Source: Streptomyces californicus (GTDB lineage: Bacteria; Actinomycetota; Actinomycetes; Streptomycetales; Streptomycetaceae). From it: a stretch of DNA of 64,000 bases. Below, one piece after another: positions 39,717-48,689 of the stretch. Location of the stretch: assembly GCF_000717645.1 (NCBI RefSeq), contig NZ_JNZZ01000013.1, positions 1 to 64,000 on the forward strand, in the 5' to 3' direction. Each line of letters opens with the position of its first letter. Position 1 is the stretch's first letter. The position numbers and the translations under genes were made by a program. The notes under the pieces are model-generated. The model was given only the letters and a program-made list of their open reading frames with translations. It did not search any database and was not told the DNA's origin.

Positions 39717-40967
39717 CTACCGGGCGGCCGCGTCGGCGGCGCGCACCAGCGCGTCCTTCGTGACCGCGCCGACGTACACCGAGCCGTCGTCCGTCAGCAG
39801 GGCGTTGACCAGGCGCGTCGTGAAGACCGTGCCCGAACCGAACTTCCCGGTGACCTTGTCGCCGAGCGCGTCCAGGAAGCCCTGGGCCTCCGCCGGGACC
39901 TCGCCCGACTCCGCGGAGGGCAGGCCCTTGCCCCCGGGGGCCTTGATCTCGGCGATCGAGGTCCAGCCCTCCCCGATGACGTTGAAGCCCTCCTCGCCGG
40001 CGAGGCCCTCCAGCTCGGCGAGCTGACCGGGGAGCGCCTTCTGCGCCGCGCCGTGCTCGTCCTTGCCGGTCTCCAGCTCGTCGGCCTCGGTCACCTTGGC
40101 GCCCGCAGGCGGGGTGAAGGCGAACGTGGACGCGGCGGGCCTGGAGAAGTCGACCTTGGTGAACCCGGCGTCCACCACGGCCTTGCCGCCGCTCGCCGCG
40201 GAGAGCGTGAACTTCAGCGGTACGCCGTTCTCGGCGTCCACGGCGATCCGGATCGAGCCGACCGTGGAACCGGACTGCTTCGGCTTGATCAGGAGCTGGT
40301 ACGCGTCCCGCCCGGCGACCTGCGCCGTGCCGTCCACGGTGACCGAGGTGGTGTCGCCGACCGTCGCGAGCGCCTGCTCGGCGAAGTCCTTCGGGGTGGC
40401 GGCGGCGCCCTTCGGGGCCTTCTCCGCGTGCTCACCGGCGTCCCGGCCCTCGGGGGCCTCGGCGTGGTAGACCTCGTCGGACCCGTTCTCGTAGGCCCAG
40501 ACCTCGCCCTGGTCGTGGATGACGCTGTACTCGGACGACGAGCCGAGGATGGAGAGCTTCTGGCGCTCCGGGCCGTCGGCCGCCACCCGCAGCGTGTGCG
40601 TGCCGGACGTCAGCTCCATGAGCTTGTCCTGCGGGGCCGCCGTGCCGCCGCCCTTGCCGCCGCGCTCCCCGCCCGGGACGAGCGCGCCGGCGAGGCCGTC
40701 GAGGGGCAGCCCCAGGTCGGTGCTGATCTTGAACGTGCCGGAGAGCTGCTCCTCGTCGGAGGCGGCGATCTTCTCGACGAGTTCCTGCGCGCTGATCTTC
40801 GGCAGGTCCGGGTCGCCGGTGTTCGCGAGCGCCGGGACGAGGCCGATGGTCGCGGCCGCCACCCCGGCGACCGCGACGGGGACGATGTAGCGCGACGCCT
40901 TCCGGCGGCCTCCCCCGACAGTGCTCGTGGCCTCGCCGGTGGTCTCTGCGCTGTCGTTGGGTGCCAT
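39717..40967 (-). CDS. Membrane-anchored LolA-like (DUF2092-type) protein
   Basis: 416 residues; CGGAGG lies about 11 bp before the ATG at 40967. A single hydrophobic segment near the start (YIVPVAVAGVAAATIGLVPAL, broken here as YIVPVAVAGV AAATIGLVPA) anchors or exports the rest. The outer domain is built like LolA/LppX carriers: QELVEKIAASDEEQLSGTFK, YSVIHDQGEVWAYENGSDEV, VAGRDAYQLLIKPKQ, TKVDFSRPAASTFAFTPP. In Gram-positives such proteins bind lipids or act with export ABC systems; no ABC genes are adjacent. It is followed on the same strand by nothing, and preceded by the polyprenyl synthase gene 232 bp upstream. Confidence 0.82.
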   Translation of the reverse strand: MAPNDSAETTGEATSTVGGGRRKASRYIVPVAVAGVAAATIGLVPALANTGDPDLPKISAQELVEKIAASDEEQLSGTFKISTDLGLPLDGLAGALVPGGERGGKGGGTAAPQDKLMELTSGTHTLRVAADGPERQKLSILGSSSEYSVIHDQGEVWAYENGSDEVYHAEAPEGRDAGEHAEKAPKGAAATPKDFAEQALATVGDTTSVTVDGTAQVAGRDAYQLLIKPKQSGSTVGSIRIAVDAENGVPLKFTLSAASGGKAVVDAGFTKVDFSRPAASTFAFTPPAGAKVTEADELETGKDEHGAAQKALPGQLAELEGLAGEEGFNVIGEGWTSIAEIKAPGGKGLPSAESGEVPAEAQGFLDALGDKVTGKFGSGTVFTTRLVNALLTDDGSVYVGAVTKDALVRAADAAAR

Positions 40968-41198
40968 GGTGTGCCCTACCTCCGTGGTCGGCGGCTTCCG
41001 TTGGTAACCATCTGACCAAATCGGACGGCTCGAAGCGTCAGCCCGGGGAATCAACTCCGCCTACTGCTCCGGTATGACAACCGGATGGGGCAGGTACGCC
41101 GCCCCGTAGGGGGCAGGCCCCCGCACGGCTGACCCGCCGTCACGCCTCTCGCGTACCCCGGGCGGAGCCCCGTACACCGCGCCGGAACACCGTGGGGC

Positions 41199-42209
41199 TC
41201 AGCCCGCGCGGTGCACCACCGTGTCGCACAGCTCCTCCAGCGCGGACTTCGCGTACCCCTCGGGCAGCGGCGCCAGCGTGGCGCGCGCCTCCTGGGCGTA
41301 GCGCACGGTGTCCTGGCGGGCCTGCTCCAGCGCCGGGTGGGCGCGCAGCCGGCGCAGCACCTCGGCCAGCGCCTCGTCACTGCTCAGGTCGGAGTCGAGC
41401 AGCTCGACGAGCTCCAGGTCGTCGGGCTTGCCGTCGGCCGCCGCCTGGGCGCGCAGCCGCAGGACCGGAAGGGTCGGGATGCCCTCGCGCAGGTCGGTGC
41501 CGGGCGTCTTGCCGGACTCGTGGGAGTCGGAGGCGATGTCGAGCACGTCGTCGGCGAGCTGGAAGGCGATGCCGAGCCGTTCCCCGTACTGGGTGAGCAC
41601 GTCCACCGTCCGCTCGTCGGCCCCGGACATGAGCGCGCCGAACCGGCCGGACACGGCGACGAGCGAGCCGGTCTTGCCGCTGAGCACGTCCAGGTAGTGG
41701 TCGCCCGGGTCGCGCCCGTCGCGCGGGCCCGCCGTCTCCAGGATCTGGCCGGTGACCAGGCGCTCGAACGCCTCCGCCTGGATGCGGACGGCCTCGGGGC
41801 CGAGGTCGGCCAGGATGTGGGAGGCGCGGGCGAAGAGGAAGTCGCCGGTGAGGACGGCCACCGAGTTGCCCCAGCGGGTGTTGGCGCTGGGCACGCCACG
41901 CCGGACGTCGGCCTCGTCCATCACGTCGTCGTGGTAGAGCGTGGCGAGGTGCGTCAGCTCGACGACGACGGCGGCGGGGACGACCCCGGGGGCGTCCGGA
42001 TCGCCGAACTGTGACGCGAGCATGACCAGCAAGGGGCGGAACCGCTTGCCGCCGGCCCGCAACAGGTGCTGGGCGGCTTCCGTGATGAAGGGGACATCGC
42101 TCTTGGTGGCTTCGAGCAGACCTGCCTCGACAGCGGCCAGGCCCGACTGGACATCGGCCTCAAGAGCCTGGTCCCGCACGTGCAGTCCGAACGGCCCGAC
42201 GACGGTCAC
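41199..42209 (-). CDS. Long-chain polyprenyl diphosphate synthase
   Basis: Condenses isopentenyl diphosphate units onto an allylic primer. 336 residues from the GTG at 42209, with AGGAG 8 bp upstream. The first Asp-rich motif is LYHDDVMDEAD and the second QLADDVLDIASD. GGKRFRPLL and the KTGSLVAVS Lys-Thr are also in place. The short residues before the first motif (ELTHLATLYHDD) fit medium/long-chain (C35-C45) enzymes. The likely product is the side chain of menaquinone, the quinone that complex I uses. The linkage to nuo is by distance only, 10 kb. Confidence 0.93.
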   Translation of the reverse strand: MTVVGPFGLHVRDQALEADVQSGLAAVEAGLLEATKSDVPFITEAAQHLLRAGGKRFRPLLVMLASQFGDPDAPGVVPAAVVVELTHLATLYHDDVMDEADVRRGVPSANTRWGNSVAVLTGDFLFARASHILADLGPEAVRIQAEAFERLVTGQILETAGPRDGRDPGDHYLDVLSGKTGSLVAVSGRFGALMSGADERTVDVLTQYGERLGIAFQLADDVLDIASDSHESGKTPGTDLREGIPTLPVLRLRAQAAADGKPDDLELVELLDSDLSSDEALAEVLRRLRAHPALEQARQDTVRYAQEARATLAPLPEGYAKSALEELCDTVVHRAG

Positions 42210-42368
42210 GAGGGCATCTCCTGTCTGCTGACGATCACACGCAATGTCGATGTGTCGCTGTCTCTCTTCGCTGCTTCAGCGTATCCGGTCCGCTGTGGAT
42301 CACCGTGGGCGGCTTCCCATGACCGCCGGTATGTTCGGCATCAGCTCATACGATCAGGAGTAGCCGCT

Positions 42369-43868
42369 TTGTCCCACAGCACCGCCGGTACCGCGCCGGA
42401 CCAGCCCGCGCCCCAGGACGACCACGCCTTCTTCGGCCAGCCACGGGGGCTGATGACCCTGTCCGGGCTGGAGGTCTGGGAGCGGTTCTCGTTCCTCGGC
42501 ATGCAGGCCATCCTGGTGCTGTTCTTCGCCGACACGGTGGCCCACGGCGGCATGGCCATGGACCCGGGGACCGCCGCCTCGGTCTCCGCCGCGTACGGGA
42601 CGCTGGTCTACCTGGTCTCCGTCGCGGGCGGCTGGCTCGCCGACCGCATCCTCGGCTCGTACCGGGCGGTGCTGTACGGCGGCATCCTCATCGCCTGCGG
42701 CCACTACTGCATGGCCGTCCCCACCGACGCCATGACCTGGGTGGGCCTCGGCCTGATCAGCGCCGGAACGGGCCTGCTCAAACCCAATGTGGCCTCCATG
42801 GTCGGCAAGCTGTACCGGACCGACGACGAGCGGCGCGACGCCGGGTTCGCCCTCTACTACATGGGCATCAACATCGGCGCGTTCGCCGGTCCGCTGGTCA
42901 CCGCCTGGCTCGGCGAGCACTGGAGCTGGCACTGGGGCTTCTCGGCCGCCGCGATCGGCATGACCTTCGGGCTGATCCAGTACGTCGCGGGCCGCCGTCA
43001 CCTGGCCGGGCGCAAGCACGCCGCCGAGTTCGCGCTGGCCCCCGCGGCGATGCGCCGGGCGGTGCGGCTGATCGTCGGCGGTGCGGTCGCGGTCGCGCTG
43101 GCGGCCACCGCCCTGGCGCTCGCCGGCTGGCTGACGATGGACCGGTTCGTGGACGTCCTGACCGTCATCTCGGTGATCGCGCCGGTCGTCTACTTCGTGG
43201 TGATGTTCCGCTCCCCCCGGGTCACCCCCGAGGAGCGCGGCAGGCTCCGCCCGTACGTCGTCCTCTTCCTCGGCTCCGTCGTCTTCAACTTCATCCTCTT
43301 CCAGGCGTACTCGACGATGATGCTGCTCGCGTCGACCAACGCCCGCACCGAGATCCTCGGCTTCACCTTCCCGGCCGGCTGGTACGCCTCCGCGCTCGGC
43401 GCCTTCGAGGTCGCGCTCGCCCCGGTCGTCGCCGCCGTCTGGGCGCGGATGGGGACCCGCCAGCCGCACGCCTCCAACAAGATCGCCTTCGGGGTGATCC
43501 TCGGCGGGCTCTCCTTCCTCCTGATGGTCCTGCCGACCTCCGGGCACGCGGACGACACGTACCGCATGGCGGCCTGGTGGATCGTCGGCTCGTACCTGCT
43601 GCTCGGGCTCGGCGACGTCCTGCTGGAGACCTCGGGCATGTCCGCCACCACCAAGCTCGCCCCGAAGGCGTTCGCGAGCCAGACGATGGCGCTCTGGTTC
43701 CTCTCGCTGGCCCTCGCCAACGGCATCCAGGCCCAGATCGTGAAGCTGTACGGGGAGGTCTCCAACCCCGCGTACTTCGGCGTCAACGGGGCCGTCGCCG
43801 TGGCGGCCGGCATCGCGATGATCGCCGCCGCCCCCTGGCTGAAGCGCACGATGCACCCGGTCCACTGA
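42369..43868 (+). CDS. POT/PTR-family proton-coupled oligopeptide transporter
   Basis: 499 residues. The start is the TTG at 42369, with AGGAG 8 bp upstream; no ATG or GTG fits. About 12-14 membrane segments. Family motifs: VWERFSFLGMQAIL, GGWLADRILGSYRAV, LKPNVASMVGKLY (first PTR signature region) and FALYYMGINIGAFAGPLV (second). It imports di- and tripeptides with protons. The next gene encodes a probable dipeptidyl-peptidase-like hydrolase, so import followed by cleavage is a natural pair. It is divergent from the polyprenyl synthase. Confidence 0.93.
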   Translation: MSHSTAGTAPDQPAPQDDHAFFGQPRGLMTLSGLEVWERFSFLGMQAILVLFFADTVAHGGMAMDPGTAASVSAAYGTLVYLVSVAGGWLADRILGSYRAVLYGGILIACGHYCMAVPTDAMTWVGLGLISAGTGLLKPNVASMVGKLYRTDDERRDAGFALYYMGINIGAFAGPLVTAWLGEHWSWHWGFSAAAIGMTFGLIQYVAGRRHLAGRKHAAEFALAPAAMRRAVRLIVGGAVAVALAATALALAGWLTMDRFVDVLTVISVIAPVVYFVVMFRSPRVTPEERGRLRPYVVLFLGSVVFNFILFQAYSTMMLLASTNARTEILGFTFPAGWYASALGAFEVALAPVVAAVWARMGTRQPHASNKIAFGVILGGLSFLLMVLPTSGHADDTYRMAAWWIVGSYLLLGLGDVLLETSGMSATTKLAPKAFASQTMALWFLSLALANGIQAQIVKLYGEVSNPAYFGVNGAVAVAAGIAMIAAAPWLKRTMHPVH

Positions 43869-43871
43869 CTC

Positions 43872-43926
43872 CCACCCGTATGCCGCTCTCCCGCCCGCAC
43901 ACCGCGACCCCACCCGTATGCCGCTC
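43872..43926. repeat. 17-bp direct repeat between the transporter and hydrolase genes
   Basis: CCACCCGTATGCCGCTC occurs at 43872-43888 and again at 43910-43926, 38 bp apart, in the 125-bp gap. It may be a slipped duplication in the leader of the hydrolase. Confidence 0.6.
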
Positions 43927-43993
43927 GCCGGCCCGTACGCCGCGCAGCGTCCCCCCACCGACCCGACACCCCGTCCCCCACCGAGGTGGCCCC

Positions 43994-45988
43994 ATGAACA
44001 TCACGACCGACTTCCCGTACGAGACCACCCGCGAGGACGTGTACATCCCGCTGCCCGACGGCACCCGGCTCTATGCCCGGATCTGGCGGCCGCTGACCGA
44101 GGAGCCGGTCCCCGCCCTGCTGGAGTACCTGCCCTACCGGCTCAGCGACTGGACCGCCCCCCGCGACTGGCAGCGCCACCCCTGGTACGCGGGCCACGGC
44201 TACGCCTCCGTACGGGTCGACGTGCGGGGCCACGGCAACAGCGAGGGGCTGCCGGGCGACGAGTACGACGCGCAGGAGCTCCAGGACGGGGTGGCCGTCA
44301 TCCACTGGCTGGCCCAGCAGGAGTGGTGCTCGGGCCGGGTCGGGATGTTCGGGATCTCCTGGGGCGGCTTCAACTCGCTCCAGATCGCCGCGCTCGCCCC
44401 CGAGCCGCTGAAGGCGATCGTCACCGTCTGCTCGGCCGACGACCGCTACGACAACGACGTGCACTACATGGGCGGCTCGGTCCTCGCCGTGGACATGCAC
44501 GCCTGGGCGGCCACCATGCTCGCCTTCGTCTGCCGCCCGCCGGACCCGGCGCAGGTCGGCGACGCGTGGAAGGAGATGTGGCTCCGGCGGCTGGAGGCCG
44601 TCGACCCCTTCATCCACACCTGGCTCGCCCACCAGAGCCGCGACGCCTACTGGAAGCACGGCAGCGTCTGCGAGGACTACGGCGCGATCAAGGCGAACGT
44701 GCTCGCGGTCGGCGGCTGGCACGACCCGTACCGGGACACCGTCCTGCGGCTGGTGGAGCACCTGGACCCGGGGCAGGTGCGCGGGATCATCGGGCCGTGG
44801 TCGCACCAGTACCCGGACCGGGGGCTGCCCCCGGGGCCCGCGATCGGCTTCCTCCAGGAGACGCTGCGCTGGTGGGACCAGCACCTCAAGGGCAAGGAGA
44901 CGGGCGTGATGCGGGAACCGCTGCTGCGGTCCTGGATCAGCGGCCCGCACCCGCCCGCCACGGTGTACGAGACGCTGCCGGGCCGCTGGGTCGGGGACGC
45001 CTCCTGGCCCTCGGAGAACGTCACCCCGGTGGCGTACGCCCTCCAGGGCGGTGAGCGGATCGTCGCGTCGCCGCAGCAGACCGGGCTCGACGCGGGCCGC
45101 TTCTTCCCGTTCGGCAACGACGCGGACCTGCCGCCGGACCAGCGGGACGAGGACGCCAAGTCGGTGTCGTTCGAGTTCCCGGTGACGGACGCGCCGATCG
45201 AGATCCTCGGCCGGCCCCGGGTGAAGCTGCGGCTGCGGATGGACGTGGAGCGCGGCCAGGCCGTCGCGCGGCTCTGCGACGTGGCGCCCGACGGCTCCTC
45301 CACGCTCATCACCCGGGGCGTCCTCAACCTCGCCGCCCGGCACGGCCGCGACCGCACCGACGCCTGGCCGCCGGGCGAGACCGAGGACGTCGTCTTCGAC
45401 CTCAACGGCATCGGGCACACCTTCGCCCCCGGCCACCGCATCCGGATCGCGGTCTCCTCCGCGTACTGGCCGTGGATCTGGCCCCAGGCGGGGTCGGCGG
45501 GCTTCACCCTCGACGCGGACGGCAGCTTCGTCGAGCTGCCGGTGCGCCGCCACACCGAGGACCCGGCGATCACCTTCGGCGAACCGGAGCAGTCCGAACC
45601 GCTCGGCGTGGTCCACCCCGTCACCCTGGAGGAGCCGCGCCCCGAACGCCTCGTCGTCCGCGATGTCGCCCGGGGCGAATGGCGGCTGGAGGTGGACCCC
45701 CGCTACGGCGGTACGCGGGTCTACCCCGACGGCCTCGAATTCACCGAGGACGCCCTGGAGACGTACACGATCCAGCAGGACGACCCGCTCTCCGCGCGCA
45801 CCCGCTCCGACTGGCGGATCCGGCTGCACCGGCCGGAGGCGGGCTGGGACGTGGAGATCGAGACGCGCTCGGAGATCGCCGCCGACGAGCACGACTTCAT
45901 CACGTCGAACGAGGTGGTGTGCAAGGACGGCGAGGAGGTCGTCTTCCACCGCACGTGGGAGAAGCGCATCCCGCGCACGGCGGGCTGA
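43994..45988 (+). CDS. CocE/NonD-family alpha/beta hydrolase (X-prolyl dipeptidyl peptidase-like)
   Basis: 664 residues from the ATG at 43994. Hydrolase domain: VDVRGHGNSEG, nucleophile Ser in GMFGISWGGFNSLQ, and the acid/His region ANVLAVGGWHDPYRDTV with GPWSHQYPDRG. The C-terminal galactose-binding-like jelly roll is typical of the X-Pro dipeptidyl-peptidase C domain (RPRVKLRLRMDVERGQAVAR, GHRIRIAVSSAYWPWIWPQ). No signal peptide, so it acts in the cytoplasm. Following a peptide transporter, an aminopeptidase-type role is likely; an esterase role is the alternative. Confidence 0.9.
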   Translation: MNITTDFPYETTREDVYIPLPDGTRLYARIWRPLTEEPVPALLEYLPYRLSDWTAPRDWQRHPWYAGHGYASVRVDVRGHGNSEGLPGDEYDAQELQDGVAVIHWLAQQEWCSGRVGMFGISWGGFNSLQIAALAPEPLKAIVTVCSADDRYDNDVHYMGGSVLAVDMHAWAATMLAFVCRPPDPAQVGDAWKEMWLRRLEAVDPFIHTWLAHQSRDAYWKHGSVCEDYGAIKANVLAVGGWHDPYRDTVLRLVEHLDPGQVRGIIGPWSHQYPDRGLPPGPAIGFLQETLRWWDQHLKGKETGVMREPLLRSWISGPHPPATVYETLPGRWVGDASWPSENVTPVAYALQGGERIVASPQQTGLDAGRFFPFGNDADLPPDQRDEDAKSVSFEFPVTDAPIEILGRPRVKLRLRMDVERGQAVARLCDVAPDGSSTLITRGVLNLAARHGRDRTDAWPPGETEDVVFDLNGIGHTFAPGHRIRIAVSSAYWPWIWPQAGSAGFTLDADGSFVELPVRRHTEDPAITFGEPEQSEPLGVVHPVTLEEPRPERLVVRDVARGEWRLEVDPRYGGTRVYPDGLEFTEDALETYTIQQDDPLSARTRSDWRIRLHRPEAGWDVEIETRSEIAADEHDFITSNEVVCKDGEEVVFHRTWEKRIPRTAG

Positions 45989-46028
45989 GCCGCCTCCGAG
46001 GGCCCCCGGTTCCTCCCCGGGAGCCACC

Positions 46029-46066
46029 TTCGACGGCCCCCGGGGAGATCTCCGGGGGCCGTCGAA
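46029..46066. terminator. Strong hairpin with T-rich tail after the hydrolase gene
   Basis: TTCGACGGCCCCCGG and its complement make a perfect 15-bp stem around GGAGATCT. It is followed by CTTTCC. It ends the transporter-hydrolase unit. Confidence 0.85.
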
Positions 46067-46172
46067 CTTTCCGGGCAATAGGTGCAGTTGAGGACAGTCA
46101 GGGCCTGCCGCCGGGTAGGAGCCCCGACGTAACGTGTCCCCTAACACGACCTGGAAAGCGAGGCAGCACCAC

Positions 46173-47402
46173 ATGCCCGAGCAGAGCAGCCCGCTCGACC
46201 TGGCCGAGGGCGACCCCTTCGGCCCGCACAACCTTCCGTACGGTGTGTTCTCCGCCCCCGACCACCCCGGCGTCCGCCGGGTCGGCGTCCGCATCGGCAA
46301 CCACGTGCTGGACGCCGGGGCCGCCGCCCACGCGCTGGGCTCCCCGTACGCGGGGCTGCTCGCGCAGCCGAGCCTGACCCCCCTGCTCGCGGCGGGCCGC
46401 ACCGCCTGGAGCGATGTGCGCCGCGCGCTCACCGCCTGGCTGACCGTCCCCGCCCACCGCGCCGACATCGAGCCGCTGCTGCACCCGGTGGACGCGGTGA
46501 CGCTGCACCTGCCGTACGAGGTGGCGGACTACGTCGACTTCTACGCGAGCGAGCACCACGCCACCAACGTCGGGAAGATCTTCCGGCCGGACGGCGACGC
46601 GCTCACCCCCAACTGGAAGCACCTGCCGATCGGTTACCACGGCCGGTCCGGAACCGTCGTCGTCTCCGGCACCGACGTGGTGCGCCCGAACGGCCAGCGC
46701 AAGGCCCCCAGCGACCCGGCGCCGGTCTTCGGCCCCTCGGTGAAGCTCGACATCGAGGCCGAGGTCGGCTTCGTCGTCGGTGTCCCCTCCGCGCACGGCG
46801 CCCCGGTGCCGCTGAACGGCTTCCGCGAGCACGTCTTCGGCCTCTTCCTGCTCAACGACTGGTCCGCGCGCGACCTCCAGGCGTGGGAGTACGTGCCGCT
46901 CGGCCCGTTCCTCGGCAAGTCCTTCGCGACGTCCGTCTCCGCCTGGGTCACCCCGCTGGAGGCCCTGGACGCGGCGCGCACCGCCCCGCCCGCCCGGGAC
47001 TTCCCGCTCCTGCCCTATCTCGACGACGCCGGGGAGGAGGAGCCGGGCGGCTTCGACATCCGGATCACCGTGGAGATCAACGGGCAGGTCGTCGCCGAGC
47101 CGCCGTTCGCCTCGATGTACTGGACGGCGGCCCAGCAGCTCGCCCACATGACGGTCAACGGCGCGTCCCTGCGCACCGGCGACCTGTACGGCTCCGGTAC
47201 GGTCAGCGGCCCCGAGCCCGGCCAGCGCGGCTCGCTCCTGGAGCTGACCTGGAACGGCAGCGAGCCGCTCGAACTGGCCGAGGGCAAGCGGACGTTCCTG
47301 GAGGACGGCGACACGGTCACACTGACCGCCTGGGCCCCGGGGCCGCACGGCACCCGCGTCGGCCTCGGCGACGTGACCGGAAGGATCACCAGCGCGCCAT
47401 GA
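46173..47402 (+). CDS. Fumarylacetoacetase (tyrosine/homogentisate degradation)
   Basis: Last enzyme of the tyrosine pathway: splits fumarylacetoacetate into fumarate and acetoacetate. 409 residues from the ATG at 46173. The N-terminal FAH domain (LPYGVFSAPD, VGVRIGNHVLDAG) precedes the catalytic domain, with DFYASEHHATNVGKIFRP (active-site His and metal-site Asp), PIGYHGRSGTVV, EAEVGFVVG and NDWSARDLQAWEYVPLGPFLGK (split NDWSARDLQAWEY, VPLGPFLGK). The ATGA at its stop is the start of the GPP34 gene, so the two are coupled. No other tyrosine-degradation gene lies in the window. Confidence 0.95.
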   Translation: MPEQSSPLDLAEGDPFGPHNLPYGVFSAPDHPGVRRVGVRIGNHVLDAGAAAHALGSPYAGLLAQPSLTPLLAAGRTAWSDVRRALTAWLTVPAHRADIEPLLHPVDAVTLHLPYEVADYVDFYASEHHATNVGKIFRPDGDALTPNWKHLPIGYHGRSGTVVVSGTDVVRPNGQRKAPSDPAPVFGPSVKLDIEAEVGFVVGVPSAHGAPVPLNGFREHVFGLFLLNDWSARDLQAWEYVPLGPFLGKSFATSVSAWVTPLEALDAARTAPPARDFPLLPYLDDAGEEEPGGFDIRITVEINGQVVAEPPFASMYWTAAQQLAHMTVNGASLRTGDLYGSGTVSGPEPGQRGSLLELTWNGSEPLELAEGKRTFLEDGDTVTLTAWAPGPHGTRVGLGDVTGRITSAP

Positions 47403-48109
47403 CGGACGACGCCTCCGCGCTGACGCTGCCCGAGGAACTGCTCCTGCTGACGCTGGACACCGAGCGCGGCAGGCCCCTCGGCAACCGCTCCTTCCTGCGG
47501 TACGCGGTGGCGGGCGCGGCCCTCGCCGAGCTGGAGCTCCAGGGCCTGATACGCGAGGAGCGCGGCCGGGTCCAGGTGGTCACCCCCCTGGGCCCGGCCC
47601 ACCCCGTGCTGTCCACGCTGCTGGGCACCCTCGGCGCACCGGCCAGGAGGAGCCGCTTCTTCTCCGGCACCAGCCCCAGGGTCTGGACCCGCCAGTACGC
47701 CCGCAACGCCGAGGAACTCCACCTGGCCCACCTGGTCGAACGGGGCCTCCTGCGCCGCGAGGCCCGGCGCGTCCTCGGCGTCTTCCCCTCCCTGCGGCAC
47801 GTCCCCGGCGACCCCGACCTGACGGGCGCGACCCGGTGGCGCTTCGGCCAGGCGGAGGCCCGGGACTTCCCGGACGCGCGCAGCCGCGCCCTCGCGGGCC
47901 TGGTCTCGGCGGCCGGCCTCGCCGGAACCCTCACCACCACGGGCCGAGAGGGCCGCTCGGCGATGAGGACCGCCCGCCGCACCCACTGGATCGCCTCGGC
48001 CGTCCACCAGAACGTCCGCCAGAGCCGGTCGAGCAGCGCCGGGGGCGGCGGAGGCGGCTGGAGCGACGGGGGCGGCGGAGCCGGCTGTGGAGGGGGCGGC
48101 GGGGACTGA
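47399..48109 (+). CDS. GPP34 (Golgi phosphoprotein 3-like) family protein
   Basis: 236 residues; the ATG overlaps the fumarylacetoacetase TGA. GPP34 core: LTLPEELLLLTLDTERGRPL, YAVAGAALAELELQGLIREE, LVERGLLRREARRVLGVFPS, RALAGLVSAAGLAGTL (conserved blocks). The eukaryotic relatives bind phosphatidylinositol-4-phosphate; the many actinobacterial copies are uncharacterised. A 30-residue Gly-rich tail (GGGGGGWSDGGGGAGCGGGG) with one cysteine ends the protein. Coupling to a catabolic enzyme is unusual. Confidence 0.88.
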   Translation: MTDDASALTLPEELLLLTLDTERGRPLGNRSFLRYAVAGAALAELELQGLIREERGRVQVVTPLGPAHPVLSTLLGTLGAPARRSRFFSGTSPRVWTRQYARNAEELHLAHLVERGLLRREARRVLGVFPSLRHVPGDPDLTGATRWRFGQAEARDFPDARSRALAGLVSAAGLAGTLTTTGREGRSAMRTARRTHWIASAVHQNVRQSRSSSAGGGGGGWSDGGGGAGCGGGGGD

Positions 48110-48199
48110 GGGCCGTGGGGGTGGCGGCGGGGGCTGAGGGGCGTGGGAGTCCGAGGGCTGTGGGGCGCCCGGCCGGAGGGCCGCCCCGGTGACGGCGTC

Positions 48200-48601
48200 T
48201 CAGGGCCAGGTGGGGCCCTCGTCGGTCCAGACGACGCCCTTGTTGCGGCAGAGGCAGAAGGGGTGGCCGATCGGGTCGGTGTAGACGCGCCAGCCGTAGC
48301 CTTCGGGACCGATGAAATCCTGGCGGAGGGTCGCGCCGAGGGCCAGGACGCGGCGCTCCTCGGCCTCGATGTCGTCCACCTCGAAGTCGAGGTGGAACTG
48401 CTTCGGGTGCTCGCCGTCGGGCCACAGCGGGGCCCGGTAGTCGTCGACCCGGATGAAGGCGAGTTCGACCTCGCCGAACGCGATGCCGGCCCAGTCCTCG
48501 TCGCTGCCCTTGTTGACCGGTCGGCCCGTCACCTCGGAGTAGAAGGACGCCAGTTCCCTGGTGTCCGGGCAGTCGATGATGAAGTCGGTGAGTCTCAGCA
48601 T
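48200..48601 (-). CDS. VOC-superfamily (glyoxalase-like) protein
   Basis: 133 residues from the ATG at 48601. LTDFIIDCPDTRELASFYSE opens, with GRPV; KQFHLDFEVDDIEAEERRVL is the middle and YTDPIGHPFCLC the end. It is the glyoxalase-6 type, as at 15925. Convergent with GPP34, with no obvious hairpin between. Substrate unknown. Confidence 0.88.
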   Translation of the reverse strand: MLRLTDFIIDCPDTRELASFYSEVTGRPVNKGSDEDWAGIAFGEVELAFIRVDDYRAPLWPDGEHPKQFHLDFEVDDIEAEERRVLALGATLRQDFIGPEGYGWRVYTDPIGHPFCLCRNKGVVWTDEGPTWP

Positions 48602-48689
48602 CCGGTGATCGTGCCACAGGGCCCGGCGGGCCGATCACGGCCGGTACCCGGGGGCTCCGGGGCCCTCGGCCGCGGGTACGCTCCCGGTC

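Noticed and set aside
41108..41121. GGGGGCAGGCCCCC as the terminator of the polyprenyl synthase gene
   Set aside because: The stem is only 6 bp with a 2-nt loop, and such runs are expected by chance at this base composition.
43190..46468. 1092-codon minus-strand frame opposite the transporter, hydrolase and fumarylacetoacetase genes
   Set aside because: It spans three well-supported plus-strand genes, has no motif and shows shadow composition rich in Arg, Gly, Val and Pro.
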